NCBI RefSeq assembly: GCF_029168945.1
Contig: NC_083608.1
Span: 17,254,136-17,318,135 of the forward strand
Source: Cannabis sativa
Taxonomy: Eukaryota; Streptophyta; Magnoliopsida; Rosales; Cannabaceae
Length of the DNA stretch: 64,000 bases
Reading direction: 5' to 3'
Shown here: positions 12,207 through 24,196 of the stretch, piece after piece
Numbering within the stretch: the first letter of the stretch is position 1
How the letters are laid out: each line of letters begins with the position of its first letter
The notes under the pieces: model-generated
The model's input: the letters and a program-made list of their open reading frames with translations, nothing else
Database searches by the model: none
What the model was told of the DNA's origin: nothing
Program-made: the position numbers and the translations under genes

Positions 12207-14099
12207 TGTTGGAATTTATTTTACCAGGATCTTAGATCTACTCACAAGTATGTTGATTAATACCCTAAATATGAACTTTCTAAAACGATGAAATAAACAC
12301 ATATAAAGTTTAGGAAACCTTACATTGGGTGCAGCGGAATAATATGACTCCTTCCGTTCAGATATCTAGCCCTTGATTCCTTTCTCGAGAGCATTATCAA
12401 TATACGAACTCCGGATCTCTTTCTCTGAATCTTTGATGCTGAAACTCCTTCTTGCTGAAAGTCTTTCTTCACGATCTTCCTCACTATGATTGAGGTATCA
12501 CTTGCTGTGTGTGGGCACTACTCATACACTAAGAATTTCAAAATTTAAGGAAGAAGAAAGAGAGAGTGGATTCGGCCAAAGATAGGGAGAGAGAAGGCTC
12601 AGTTTTTTCTGAATCAGAAGTGTCAGAAGAAAAGTGTAATTTTCCTAAAGCTTTCACTATCTATTTATAGCATTCCACTAGGGTTAGGTTTGAATTATTT
12701 GGCATTAAAATAATGAAAATATCAGAGGGAAAAACCCTACAAAAGTGGCCGGCCCGACATAGTGGATTTGGGCCTCACTTTTTGTAATTTTGCAGTTTTA
12801 TCTTTTCTGCATCTCATTTTCTCAAAAACACCAATTTTCAAATTCAACCATTTAAATGCTAATTCTAACTATTTAATAACTATAAATAATTATTAAATAG
12901 TATTGTCATTTATCATATTTATTAATTGAACCATACAAAGTATCATAATTAACAAATATGCCCCTAAAACTCTTTCTTTACAATTTCGCCCTTACTTAGT
13001 GAAAATTTCACAAATAGACATAGTCTAAATTGAGAATTATAATTGATTAATCAAAACTAATTATATGAGTCTTACAAGCAATATTATCTCAACTAGTGCG
13101 GGGACCATGGGTCTATATAACCGAGCTTCCAATAAGTAGATCAAGAATTTAGCACTAAAATTCACTAACTTATTAATTCTTCGTTGAATCCACGCATAGA
13201 ACTTAGAATTGCACTCTCAGTATATAGAATGCTCTATATGTTCCACCATATAGACACATCATTAGTTATCCATTGTTATAATCCTAATGTGATCAATGAT
13301 CCTCTATATGAATGATCTACACTGTAAAGGGATTAAATTACCGTTACACCCTACAATGTATTTATTCCTTAAAACACTTGACCCCGTATAAATGATATTT
13401 CAGCTTATGTGAAATGAGTACTCCACCATTTATGTTCGTTTGGTCAAGCTCGAAGGAGATCATCCTTTGCTTACTATTCGCCAGATAGAAGCTATAGATT
13501 CCATGTTTATGATAGCACTCCCACTCAATTGCACTATCGTGTTGCCAAAATGTACGTATCACCCTGACCTAAAAGTAGGCTTAACTAACAAATCAAAGAA
13601 CACGAATAGCCTTTCAAGATTGAGCCTAATCATAACAGGATTAAGAACATTTGATCTAGGATCAACTAGGCGATATTGACTTGAATAGATATTACGGTAA
13701 GTTTAATAAATCTAAGTCAAAGTTCAATATCGGTCCCTTCCGATGCATACTCCATGCATCCAACCTGAGCTTTACTTTAACCAATGCTCTGGAAAGAACA
13801 TAGTATTTCTCCAAATGCAAGTAAACTCTTGTTGTAGATTATCATATCAGTAAATCCCTATGTCTGATAAATCTAGGAAACTTTATTCACATAGTCATGT
13901 TTACTTTCCAATGTGTTGACGACACAATAAACAGGATCAAGTATGTGAAAAGGGTTTCAGATGGATTTATACATTATGTACATATAATCATGAAATAAAT
14001 CATGTGAACCATGCAACATTAAATGTTATTTCTGATCTATATTAATAAGTAAATTTGATTATATTGAAATGAGTTTTATTTAGGGCATAAAACCCAACA
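12207..14099 (-). repeat. LTR-A, 3' LTR of the complete element
   Basis: 1893 bp, TGTTGG...CCAACA ends. On the minus strand the TATAAATAG box lies at about 12659-12667, near the downstream end, giving a U3 of about 1.4 kb. A 79-codon ORF lies on the opposite strand at 13440-13679; it is kept in all four LTR copies but runs against the direction of element transcription. Confidence 0.92.
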
Positions 14100-14249
14100 A
14101 ACTCCCACTTACACTAATATAAAACAAAAGTGCGTTTCAAATAATCTCAACACCTTGATATACAAATCAAGTGTAGTAGTAGTAAACTCCTCGTAATAGG
14201 ATCTGAAAGGTTGAATTAAACACAACCTTTTCTCCACCATTACTCTTCC

Positions 14250-16450
14250 TTAATCACAAAATCATTGATAATGTGAAATTCCTCTCTATATGTCTACTCT
14301 CTCGGGATACTGGATTCTATATCTTTGGCAACTACTTTTGGTTAATCAGGAAATTAACACTAGTAGTTTAAGGCAATTTGGAATGGTGCCAAAGATGTAT
14401 AGAACTTTCCTTAGACTGAATAAGTACCTTTCCTGCAGCTTTAACATTCAGTCCCTATCTGGTAGACCTAGATAATTCAGATAGGTTTTTACACTTCTCC
14501 AAAATCACTATTCCACCCCCAGAGTAACCACCATCTTATCAGAAAGATTTACTAGCACAAAGGCAAATTTCGAAATCTGATATGGTGTAGTCTAAGAGTT
14601 TTAAACACACCCTTATAGACTAACATATAGTTCCTCTTCTTAATCTTAGGATTTACGTGATTGTCTTCCAATGTTCTTCTCTTGGATTAATCTGATACCT
14701 ACTCATTACTCCCACTCAACAGCAGGTGTCTGGTCTAAGGCATACAAAAGCATATCTAAGACCTCTCACTGTTGATATAAGAAATTCTTTCATGGCTTTA
14801 TCTTTTCTGGAATAGTTGAGACTTTTCCTTAGATAAATAAAATCTATGCCTAAGAAGTTGTGAAGCTTCTATAGATTTCCATTAGAAAGAAAATGCTTCA
14901 GCATCTTACTAAAGTAAGTTGCTTGCATTAGAGTAAATAATTACCAGGTATACCACAAGCCATAGGTTTAGATAAACTCAAACCTATAATACTAGGAACA
15001 AGAAGTTTTGTTAAGTCCATTGAATAGACTTATAAACGTAAATTTCCTTTTATGTCCTTGTAATAGAAAAATTTAGGTTACTCCATGTGAATGGATTAAA
15101 CCATAGTTCTATTGGCTTTCTTCTTAGTTTCTCATCTTGACAATCCATTACTTGTTTAAACTCACAATGGATTTTAATCACTAGTGTCTCCCAAGTCATA
15201 AGAAGGTGAGTTCCTAGAAACTCTCCCACTACGACAAGGTACCGTGAATTATGTCGAAGAAAACTAAATGGTATTAACCTCTTTGGCTGTGACAAGACAA
15301 CAGAGGTAGTGGGATCATCATATGTAAGATGATAGAACACTTTTGGAATCAAGAATTAAATATCTCTTTTATTTGCTACTTGTTTTTCAGACTTAGTCAT
15401 TTTCTTAGAAAAGTAGTATTTGTTTGATCAAACACTTTCTTATCTATTGACTATGGGATGATCCACCCCTAATCACTTAGAATAGCTAACAAACCATGGT
15501 TAACAGTTCTAGCTTTTCTTAAGATTTTGATTAGGTGATCCATGAATCTAGTAATGATTTACATTAAGTATACAACCATTACATCATTCTGAAATTGTAT
15601 TACCATAGAAGGAATTAGGCAACGACTAGTAACTAATCATCAATATGCAACTCGAAATTTCTGGGGAGGTAAGTTTGGATATAATTCAAAAATCAATTTA
15701 ATGATCTTTGAACTGCATATCTACTAACTATTTCTCCACCCCTATCAGTTCGCAAGATCTTTAACCACTTACCTTAATGGTTTTAACCATTGCTAGAAAT
15801 TAATGAAATTTTTCAAACATTTCAAATTTCTTTGCATAAGGTATAATCTAGAGTTATCGTTTTAAGAATACAACGAAAAACTCATATCCACCCCTGAATG
15901 TACATCCATCTGCGAATGAGATGAACTACTTTCAGTGGATATAGGCATATTAACTCTTTGCAGAGATTGATCTTGTCAAATCCACTATGAACAAGATACA
16001 AATGCCATAGATTAAAAAAATTGTGGTAGTGTCTTTTGATGACTTAGGTTTATAAAAGAATTCTTAGAATAGTGCAAGTGGATCCTGGTCACAGAATACC
16101 TAACTCATATTCCATACAGTTTGAATCCATTAATAAAAGATGGATATTAAACACTTGAGAAAGTGTAACTGTATTGTATCTGGAATTAGAAATATAAGAA
16201 AATTTCTGTTTGGATTCTAAAATTAAAGTCAAAGACTTAAATTCAACCAAATATAATGAGTAATTCTTTCTTGGACCACCACTACTATTTAAACTCTAAG
16301 TCAGATTTGCCCATACAAGTAGGAGATTTCTAAGATTGAGGATTTATATCAATTGGGAATAGAATTTCGGGATTATAATCATATGCGTCATTTAATTTCT
16401 TAAGAGAAAATATAGAATGACATGAAATAATTTATAGACCATTCATCCAA
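14250..16450 (-). pseudogene. Degenerate copia pol (integrase, RT, RNase H remnants)
   Basis: No frame stays open, but on the minus strand copia landmarks appear in the right order. Near 15.75-15.9 kb there is an integrase-like block with R-G-G-Y-E-F-F, then LRTDRGGE (the second catalytic Asp region). Near 14.68-14.79 kb there is a block like the junction of RT and RNase H, with YAFVCLRPD then VGVMSRYQINPREEHW. Stops and frame changes separate them. Integrase before RT is the copia order. This shows the element descends from an autonomous copia but cannot encode its own enzymes. Confidence 0.65.
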
Positions 16451-16915
16451 TGATATGTTATTGAGCTAATTCGAAATGAATAAGCTAAGAGGAATTAGGG
16501 TAATTTCGTTTAAAATAAGAATCCAACGATGCTTCGATTAGCGAAAGTCAAAGTAATCTTATTTATACAATCTTCTTGTTTCATATCGTAAAAATACTAG
16601 TCTAAGGTGTTATCAATTGATGAACAGCTAGATGTCGCATATACAATATTTATCTTTCGAGATCTAACACTATTATGTATGTCTAATGGTGAAAATCCAC
16701 TAGGGATTTATCTCATTAGATAAACAAGCCAAGTTAGACCAACAATGAAGATTTGAAATTAAACTACAACTTAATAACAGAAAATAACATGGTTCAATAT
16801 AAATTCATACACAATTCAGAAATTATAAGCATATAGCAAGTAGGAATGACAAGTGAAAATACTAAAACATACAATCCTAAATAATTTCCAAGGTTTTCAA
16901 CAAACTGATATCAGT

Positions 16916-17050
16916 GTCCCGTTTAGGCGAGAGTCAAAGCTACCATTCATTGAATAGAGTTGTCAGCTCGTCTAAAATGTTAAACATTCTAGCAACCTTT
17001 TATTCGATCAAGATTGAAATTCAGCGTTGTCCCGTTTAGGCGAGAGTCAA
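16916..17050. repeat. 22-bp direct repeat inside the LTR-A interior
   Basis: A 22-bp string starting GTCCCGTTTAGGCGAG is present without mismatch at 16916-16937 and 17029-17050 (113 bp apart). Around them the sequence is otherwise diverged and AT-rich, so its exact retention stands out. It lies in what would be the gag-proximal part of the minus-strand element. Confidence 0.7.
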
Positions 17051-20000
17051 GGCAATTCTATCTTATGAGCTTCCACCATTGTTTCATAATTTGCAAGTCA
17101 AGTATGGTCGCCACCATTAGGGTGATCCATACCATACAAAACACTTACAAACTACTTATCATGCGAGGTTAAACGGTGCGAAATTGCTAATGAACGTTCC
17201 TCCATTAGGGAGGATTACTCACTAAAACAAACACGGTGTAAAACCCACAATGGAGATCGAATATCTTAATAATAAAGCTCATTATTTAAAAAGAGTTGTA
17301 TTTTCTTTGATTCTCTTTATTTATTCTATTTATTTTAAATATATATTTATTAAAATTTCCAATTTAGAATGAAAAATTCTAAATATAAATTTTAATTTAA
17401 TATTTATAAATTTTACTTAGATGGATATGAAAATAACATGAATTATTTCCATCTTAGTAATAATTTCCAATAAATATTTAGAAAAATATTCAATTTAAGT
17501 TGTTACAAAATTAATTTAAATTAATTTACAAATCAAATTTAATTTTCTATAAATATATATTGCATTTCGAAAAATTAAAGTATTCAAGGACACAATTTTC
17601 GAAAATGCAAGTTAAAATAAAAAATTAATCCTGGAAATATTATTCTAATTTAATGTTGGCCCAAAATTAATTTACAACAAAAAATATAATTTTCCTATTT
17701 AATTGAATATATATAAGAAAAATTTCAAATATTTAAGTATGATGATGAAAATCAACTTAAATATTAATTTTCTATTTAATTAAATACACTAGAAAAATAA
17801 TTCAAGCAAAAATATCATCTATCTAGATTTTCCTTTGACTAATTAATTCAATTTCTAATAATATACTTTAATTCAATTTATTTTAAATTAATCAATAAAT
17901 GAAAAAATCATTGATTTAAGTTGGTCCAAAATTAAAATAAATAATTTACAACTTTAATCTATTTTTCAAATAAAATTTGAAATTTCAGCATTTAAGAAAT
18001 GCAATTTCAAAATTTGATTAATAAAATAAAGAAAAATATATTTTGAAAATTATTTAAATTTAGTTGAAAAAATAAATTTCAACTAAAATAATTTTCTATT
18101 TAATTAAGTGTCATGAAAAAGAAATATTTAAGTATCTTGATGAAAATCAACTTAGATATTTAATTTTCAAATTAATTAAATGTATTAAATTCAAGAAATA
18201 AATAATTAAGTGTAGAGAAGGCTTAATTATTAATCTCTAGTTTAATACTAGGAAAAAATATACTTAAAATAAATTGTACCAAAATTAATTATTTAAATAA
18301 TTAATTTCACAATTTATAATATTTTCCTATTTAATATTAGAAATAATAAGTAGTCTAGAAATAACTATCTAGAAAATATCTTATTTGACTAAGTATCTTT
18401 TCCACCAAATTTGAAAAAATATCTAATTTAAGTTGTATTTGAAAAAATCTAGAACTTAAATATTTTCAAATTTAAATTTAATTAAATATCAAAAATTAAG
18501 TTGTAACCACTTAATTTGAAAATATTCTATTTTAAGTTAATATTCGAAAAGATATTAACTTAAAAAATATCTAAAGAATCTTAATAACCAATACCTCAAA
18601 TTCCTCAACTTAATTTTGAAATTTTAAATTCAAAAGATATTCAGATTTAAGTTGGTTAGTTGTAGATAACTAAATATCAACTTAAATAGGAATATTTAAT
18701 GAAAAATTTAAATTAAGCTTCAGAAAGAATCTAGATGGTTATAATTCTATATTTAATTAAATACAAGAAAATACATATAGTTTAGCTTAGAATAAAAAAT
18801 TCTTAAAACTATATTTTTCTTAAATTAATTTCAAAATAAATGAAATTAATTATGTTGCTAATCAATTTTATTAGGTTAAACTAGTTTAATTAACCTAGTA
18901 CAGTTATTCAAATCAGGCAAATGGACCTTCACAATTGGGGTGGTTCATGTGAGGGGGTGCTGGGTTCAGTATGTCGTACCCACTACTATGGCTCCCAACT
19001 CTCACATAAGGCCCAAAAGAGAGGAATTTAACCTTAATAAGAATAACTTTTATTAATTGAATAGGCCCAAAAACAAAATGGGCCTAAATAAAATCTATCA
19101 AGAACTATGATATTTTATTTAGCAACAACAACCTATATGCATCTATAATAAAATTAAACACATAGGCTCACACAGGCACACTTTGGATGGGTCCTATCAT
19201 GTTGCTAGGTCATACACAGATGAAAGAAGTTTGTAAATATACCAGTTACAAATTATTATCTTGACCAAGGGAGCCATCAGATTAATAGATCTGGCAAAAG
19301 GTAACCATGGCTATTTACAATCAAGTAATAATAGGTTTTGAAAACTTACACACAAGCTAAAACACATACTCCTGCAACAAGGTTAGTTGGATAGTTGGAT
19401 GTAAGATTTATTTAATTTTAAATTAAATAATTAATTTTGAAAATAATTAATTAAATAAAAAAATTTCGAAAAATTTAAAAAATAATTTGAAAAATTCGAA
19501 ATTTAAAAAAAAAAATTAAATTTAAAATTAAACCTACAATTTTGAAAAATTAGGTTTCAACCAACCTAAATATCATTTCAAAATTTGCTAACTACTTTTA
19601 AAATTTAAATGTTATTTTATAAATAAAAATTAAATAAAAAATTAAAAAAGATAAATGAATATCTTTTTCAGATTTTAAATGTAATTTAAATAAATAAAAT
19701 AACAAAATTTAAAAGTTAGCAAAATATCTTAAAATTTAAAATATTTAAAATCTGACCTTAAATTTAAAAATAAGATAAGATATAATCAAATTTAAAAATA
19801 AGATAGATTATTAAGCAAATAAGATAGATACTAACTATTTTTAAATTCAAATTACACTAATATCTTGAATTAAATTTAAAAAATATTAAATTAATTCATA
19901 ATGATAATTAGAATTGAATTAGGAATAGTAAAAGTATAAATATAGAACTACACAAAAAATCGGAAGTTAGTTCCATGAAAAAGCATGAAAAATCGAAGAA

Positions 20001-20321
20001 AAACGAAAAAATTGTGAGCTGTACGGACAATTTTCGCGATCGCAGGAAAATTTCAGCACAGCTCCCATTTTTTCGAATCTTCAAAAAATCATAACTAATT
20101 CAAATTAAATCGAAATTGAGTTCTGTAAAAATGTAACTTGCTTAATTTTTTCCATACTATCCAATAAAAATAATTCTAGAAACAGATATTCAATTATTTT
20201 TAATGAAAATTTACAAACACCAATCAATCATCAAATAACACTCAATACAACATGATACCATCCAAAAACAAACAAACAATCGTTTTAAAGTCCAAATTTC
20301 TTGCAAGTAAATCAATTACCA

Positions 20322-20335
20322 TGGCTCTGATACCA
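20322..20335 (-). other. Primer-binding site of the LTR-A element (tRNA-iMet)
   Basis: Minus strand TGGTATCAGAGCCA, complementary to the 3' end of plant initiator Met tRNA, 2 bp inside the LTR that starts at 20338. This fixes the element as minus-strand. Confidence 0.9.
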
Positions 20336-20337
20336 AT

Positions 20338-22231
20338 TGTTGGAATTTATTTTACCAGGATCTTAGATCTACTCACAAGTATGTTGATTAACACCCTAAA
20401 TATGAACTTTCTAAAACGATGAAATAAACACATATAAAGTTTAGGAAACCTTACATTGGGTGCAGCGGAATAATATGACTCCTTCCGTTCAGATATCTAG
20501 CCCTTGATTCCTTTACGTAGCGAGCATTATCAATATCTGAACCTGGATCTCTTTCTCTGAATCTTTGATGCTGAAACTCCTTCTTGCTGAAAGTCTTTCT
20601 TCACGATCTTCCTCACTATGATTGAGGTATCACTTGCTGTGTGTGGGCACTACTCATACACTAAGAATTTCAAAATTTAAGGAAGAAGAAAGAGAGAGTG
20701 GATTAGGCCAAAGATAGGGAGAGAGAAGGCTCAGTTTTTTCTGAATCAAAAGTGTCAGAAGAAAAGTGTAATTTTCCTGAAGCCTTCACTATCTATTTAT
20801 AGCATTCCACTAGGGTTAGGTTTGAATTATTTGGCATTAAAATAATGAAAATATCAGAGGGAAAAACCCTACAAAAGTGGCCGGCCCTACATAGTGGATT
20901 TGGGCCTCACTTTTTGCAATTTTGCAGTTTTATCTTTTCTGCATCTGATTTTCTCAAAAACGCCAATTTTCAAATTCAACCATTTAAATGCCAATTCTAA
21001 CTATTTAATAACTATAAATAATTATTAAATAATATTGTCATTTATCATATTTATTAATTGAACCATACAAAGTATCATAATTAATAAATATGCCCCTAAA
21101 ACTCTTTCTTTACAATTTCGCCCTTACTTAGTGAAAATTTCACAAATAGACATAGTCTAAATTGAGAATTATAATTGATTAATCAAAACTAATTATATGA
21201 GTCTTACAAGCAATATTATCTCAACTAGTGCGGGAACCATGGGTCTATATAACCGAGCTTACAATAAGTAGATCAAGAATTTAGCACTAAAATTCACTAA
21301 CTTATTAATTCTTCGTTGAATCCACGCATAGAACTTAGAATTGCACTCTCAGTATATAGAATGCTCTATATGTTCCACCATATAGACACATCATTAGTTA
21401 TCCATTGTTATAATCCTAATGTGATCAATGATCCTCTATATGAATGATCTACACTGTAAAGGGATTAAATTACCGTTACACCCTACAATGTATTTATTCC
21501 TTAAAACACTTGACCCCGTATAAATGATATTTCAGCTTATGTGAAATGAGTACTCCACCATTTATGTTCGTTTGGTCAAGCTCGAAGGAGATCATCCTTT
21601 GCTTACTATTCGCCAGATAGAAGCTATAGATTCCATGTTTATGATAGCACTCCCACTCAATTGCACTATCGTGTTGCCAAAATGTACGTATCACCCTGAC
21701 CTAAAAGTAGGCTTAACTAACAAATCAAAGAACACGAATAGCCTTTCAAGATTGAGCCTAATCATAACAGGATTAAGAACATTTGATCTAGGATCAACTA
21801 GGCGATATTGACTTGAATAGATATTACGGTAAGTTTAATAAATCTAAGTCAAAGTTCAATATCGGTCCCTTCCGATGCATACTCCATACATCCAACCTGA
21901 GCTTTACTTTAACCAATGTTTTGGAAAGAACAAAGCACTTCGCCAAATGCAAGTAAATTATTGTTGTAGATTATCATATCAGTTAAACCCTGTGTCTGAT
22001 AAATCTAGGAAACTTTATTCACATAGTCATGTTTACTTTCCAATGTGATGACAACACAATAAACAGGATCAAGTATGTGAAAAGGGTTTCAGATGAATTC
22101 ATACATTATGTACATATAATCATAAAATAAATCATGTGAACCATGCAACATTAAATGTTATTTCTGATCTATACTAATAAGTAAATCTGATTATATTGAA
22201 ATGAGTTTTATTTAGGGCATAAAACCCAACA
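20338..22231 (-). repeat. LTR-A, 5' LTR of the complete element
   Basis: 1894 bp, same ends as its partner. Minus-strand TATA box at about 20790-20798. Right flank GGTTT is the target duplication. Most differences from the partner LTR are single transitions, plus a small cluster near 20514-20550. Confidence 0.92.
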
Positions 22232-22236
22232 GGTTT

Positions 22237-24196
22237 AACATTCAATGCTTTACATTCGTCTTCTTCTTCCTTGGTTAATCAATCGATCGCCAATTTTAAT
22301 TTTTTAATCTCTTAGATTTTGGTGAACGGAGAGTCACGGTTGTCACTGTACTAATTCTTTTTCATCTTCTTCAGGTTTTTGACTCTTATCTCTGTCATTC
22401 TCTTTTCTTCAATATTCATTCTTCGAGTTTCTTTGTATTCATTTTTTTAATTATTTAGAAATTTTAGAAACTATCATATGATATATAAATTTTTTTAATT
22501 ATCATATGATTTATATATAAATAATATATAATTTTCTTTTTTGATATATGAGTTGTGTCTGCTCTTGAAGAGCCCTCAGAGGCTTTAGTCGGTGTGTTCG
22601 AAGACACTAATCTCAACAATTTCAAACTCAAATAAAGTGAATTGATGCGGATTTAAAATTTATGAAAAAAAATAATAAAATTGGAAAAGCGATTTTGAAC
22701 CTTAAATAATTAAAGTGGTAAACAAAATTGATAAAAAATTTAGTATAATTTTAAGCTAATCTCAATGAGGAGATAATCTTAAAATTATGGGTAAAAATAA
22801 TCACATTAATTTGTGAGTAGTAATGTGAGTTTGGTTTTTTAATTTGGTTGAGAAAATTAAAAATATCAAATGGTATTTTTTTATGGTAAATACTATTTTG
22901 GACCCTATGTTTTGCAATGACAAAACTATATATATTTTCTGTATTTGTTCGTGTTAGGAATTGTCTTCAAGTTGGTTATATTAAAAAAAATTGTCAAAAA
23001 TTAAACTCAGGGTCTTATTTTTATTATTTTAAAAAATACAGGATCTATTTTGTCATTTAACAAAAAAGAGAGTCTAATTTTCCATATTAAAAGTATATAT
23101 ATGTATATATATTATTTTTAATTTAGTGGTATATTAAAATAACATACTTTATATTTAAGCATACTAAACTAAATTTTTTATCTCTTTTATAGTATATATT
23201 ATAAGATTTATTTAATCAATTTCTTCTATTATCCTTGTATTATTTTATAATTAAATTATACATATCTTAATTTATTATAATAAAATATAACATTTACAGT
23301 GAATTAAAGTTCTGAAGAAGAGATAAGATAGTAGAGTCGTTTGCCTTGCAATTGTTGGTAATTGTCATGTATTTGATTAATGAATTTCATTCTTCATAAA
23401 AAAAAATTATATCTTTGCAATAATAATAAGTTATAAGTTCCTATACCTCATTTGATTGGTCACATTTTATACATAATTTAAAATTCCCATTATTATAACA
23501 TGATGTATTTTTACAATGAATTTGACTAAATTTTATCTTATTCAATATTTGACCCAATTTGATTTTTTTTAAAACAAAAAATTGATTTAATGGGACCCAA
23601 ATTCCACCCAATTTCCGCTAAAATATTCCCTCAAAAATGTCTTTAATGTGATTGTCTTAAGCCTTAATTACGCCTGATTTTCACACACATATGCCTAGTC
23701 GTTAATGGCGCCACCAGATAGGTCCAAAAATAAAAAAAACGGATATTAGTAAAAAAGGCGGGAGATTCTAACGAATCAGAAGTCATTGATTATGGCCACG
23801 CTGTCGAGTTCATATGGTCTCGACCGCAGAGAATTATTTCATATGTTTTCCCTTTCGCTTTAGACCTTTACACGCCTTATTCTGAAACAGTACGCTCAAG
23901 TTTACAGTCTGTACTGATCAAAATCTACAACTAGTAGTAGTGGAAGCCATCAAAGCTCTCTACTTTTTTTTTGTTTGGAAATTAGGGTTTTTTTTTTTTA
24001 TTTTTAAATTTGTTTATCTCTTTCTCGATTTTCTCTCCTTTCCTGTTTGGTTTCCGGGAAAATAAATTCTTATCTTCTCAAAATCACAACCCAATAATTA
24101 CCATGCATCAAACGTTAAGATATCTAGATTTTCCGAAGACTGTTTTGCTAATTGTGTTGTAGATCGAGGTTTATTTAGGTTTTGGGGGTTGAGATA
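22237..24196. other. Intergenic DNA and promoter of the coiled-coil gene
   Basis: AT-rich host sequence continuing from 12201 across the LTR-A insertion. A short open stretch at about 22553-22638 ending in TAA has protein-like codon use but no recognisable match. The last 250 bases (23.95-24.19 kb), pyrimidine-rich with a TCTCTTTCTCG run, are probably 5' UTR and core promoter of the downstream gene. No TATA box could be chosen with confidence. Confidence 0.4.

Larger units (their letters stand above)
12207..22231 (-). mobile_element. Complete LTR-A retrotransposon (copia-like, internal genes decayed)
   Basis: A 10,025-bp element flanked by the perfect 5-bp duplication GGTTT (12202-12206 and 22232-22236). 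LTRs are 12207-14099 and 20338-22231. Orientation is minus: the initiator-Met tRNA primer site TGGTATCAGAGCCA lies on the minus strand at 20322-20335, 2 bp inside the right LTR, and the polypurine tract AAGTGGGAGTT lies next to the left LTR (about 14100-14110). The LTRs differ at roughly 40 of about 1890 positions by eye. The 6.2-kb interior has no long ORF; scattered copia motifs remain (see 14250-16450). Much of 17270-19900 is very AT-rich. Confidence 0.92.

Noticed and set aside
15050..15352. 100-codon minus-strand ORF in the LTR-A interior
   Set aside because: It lies between decayed integrase and RT/RNase H blocks and shows no complete domain; treated as part of the dead pol.
22553..22638. 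Short open stretch with protein-like sequence (ALEEPSEALVGVFEDTN)
   Set aside because: No start, splice acceptor or recognisable family could be assigned; kept only as a note in the intergenic entry.
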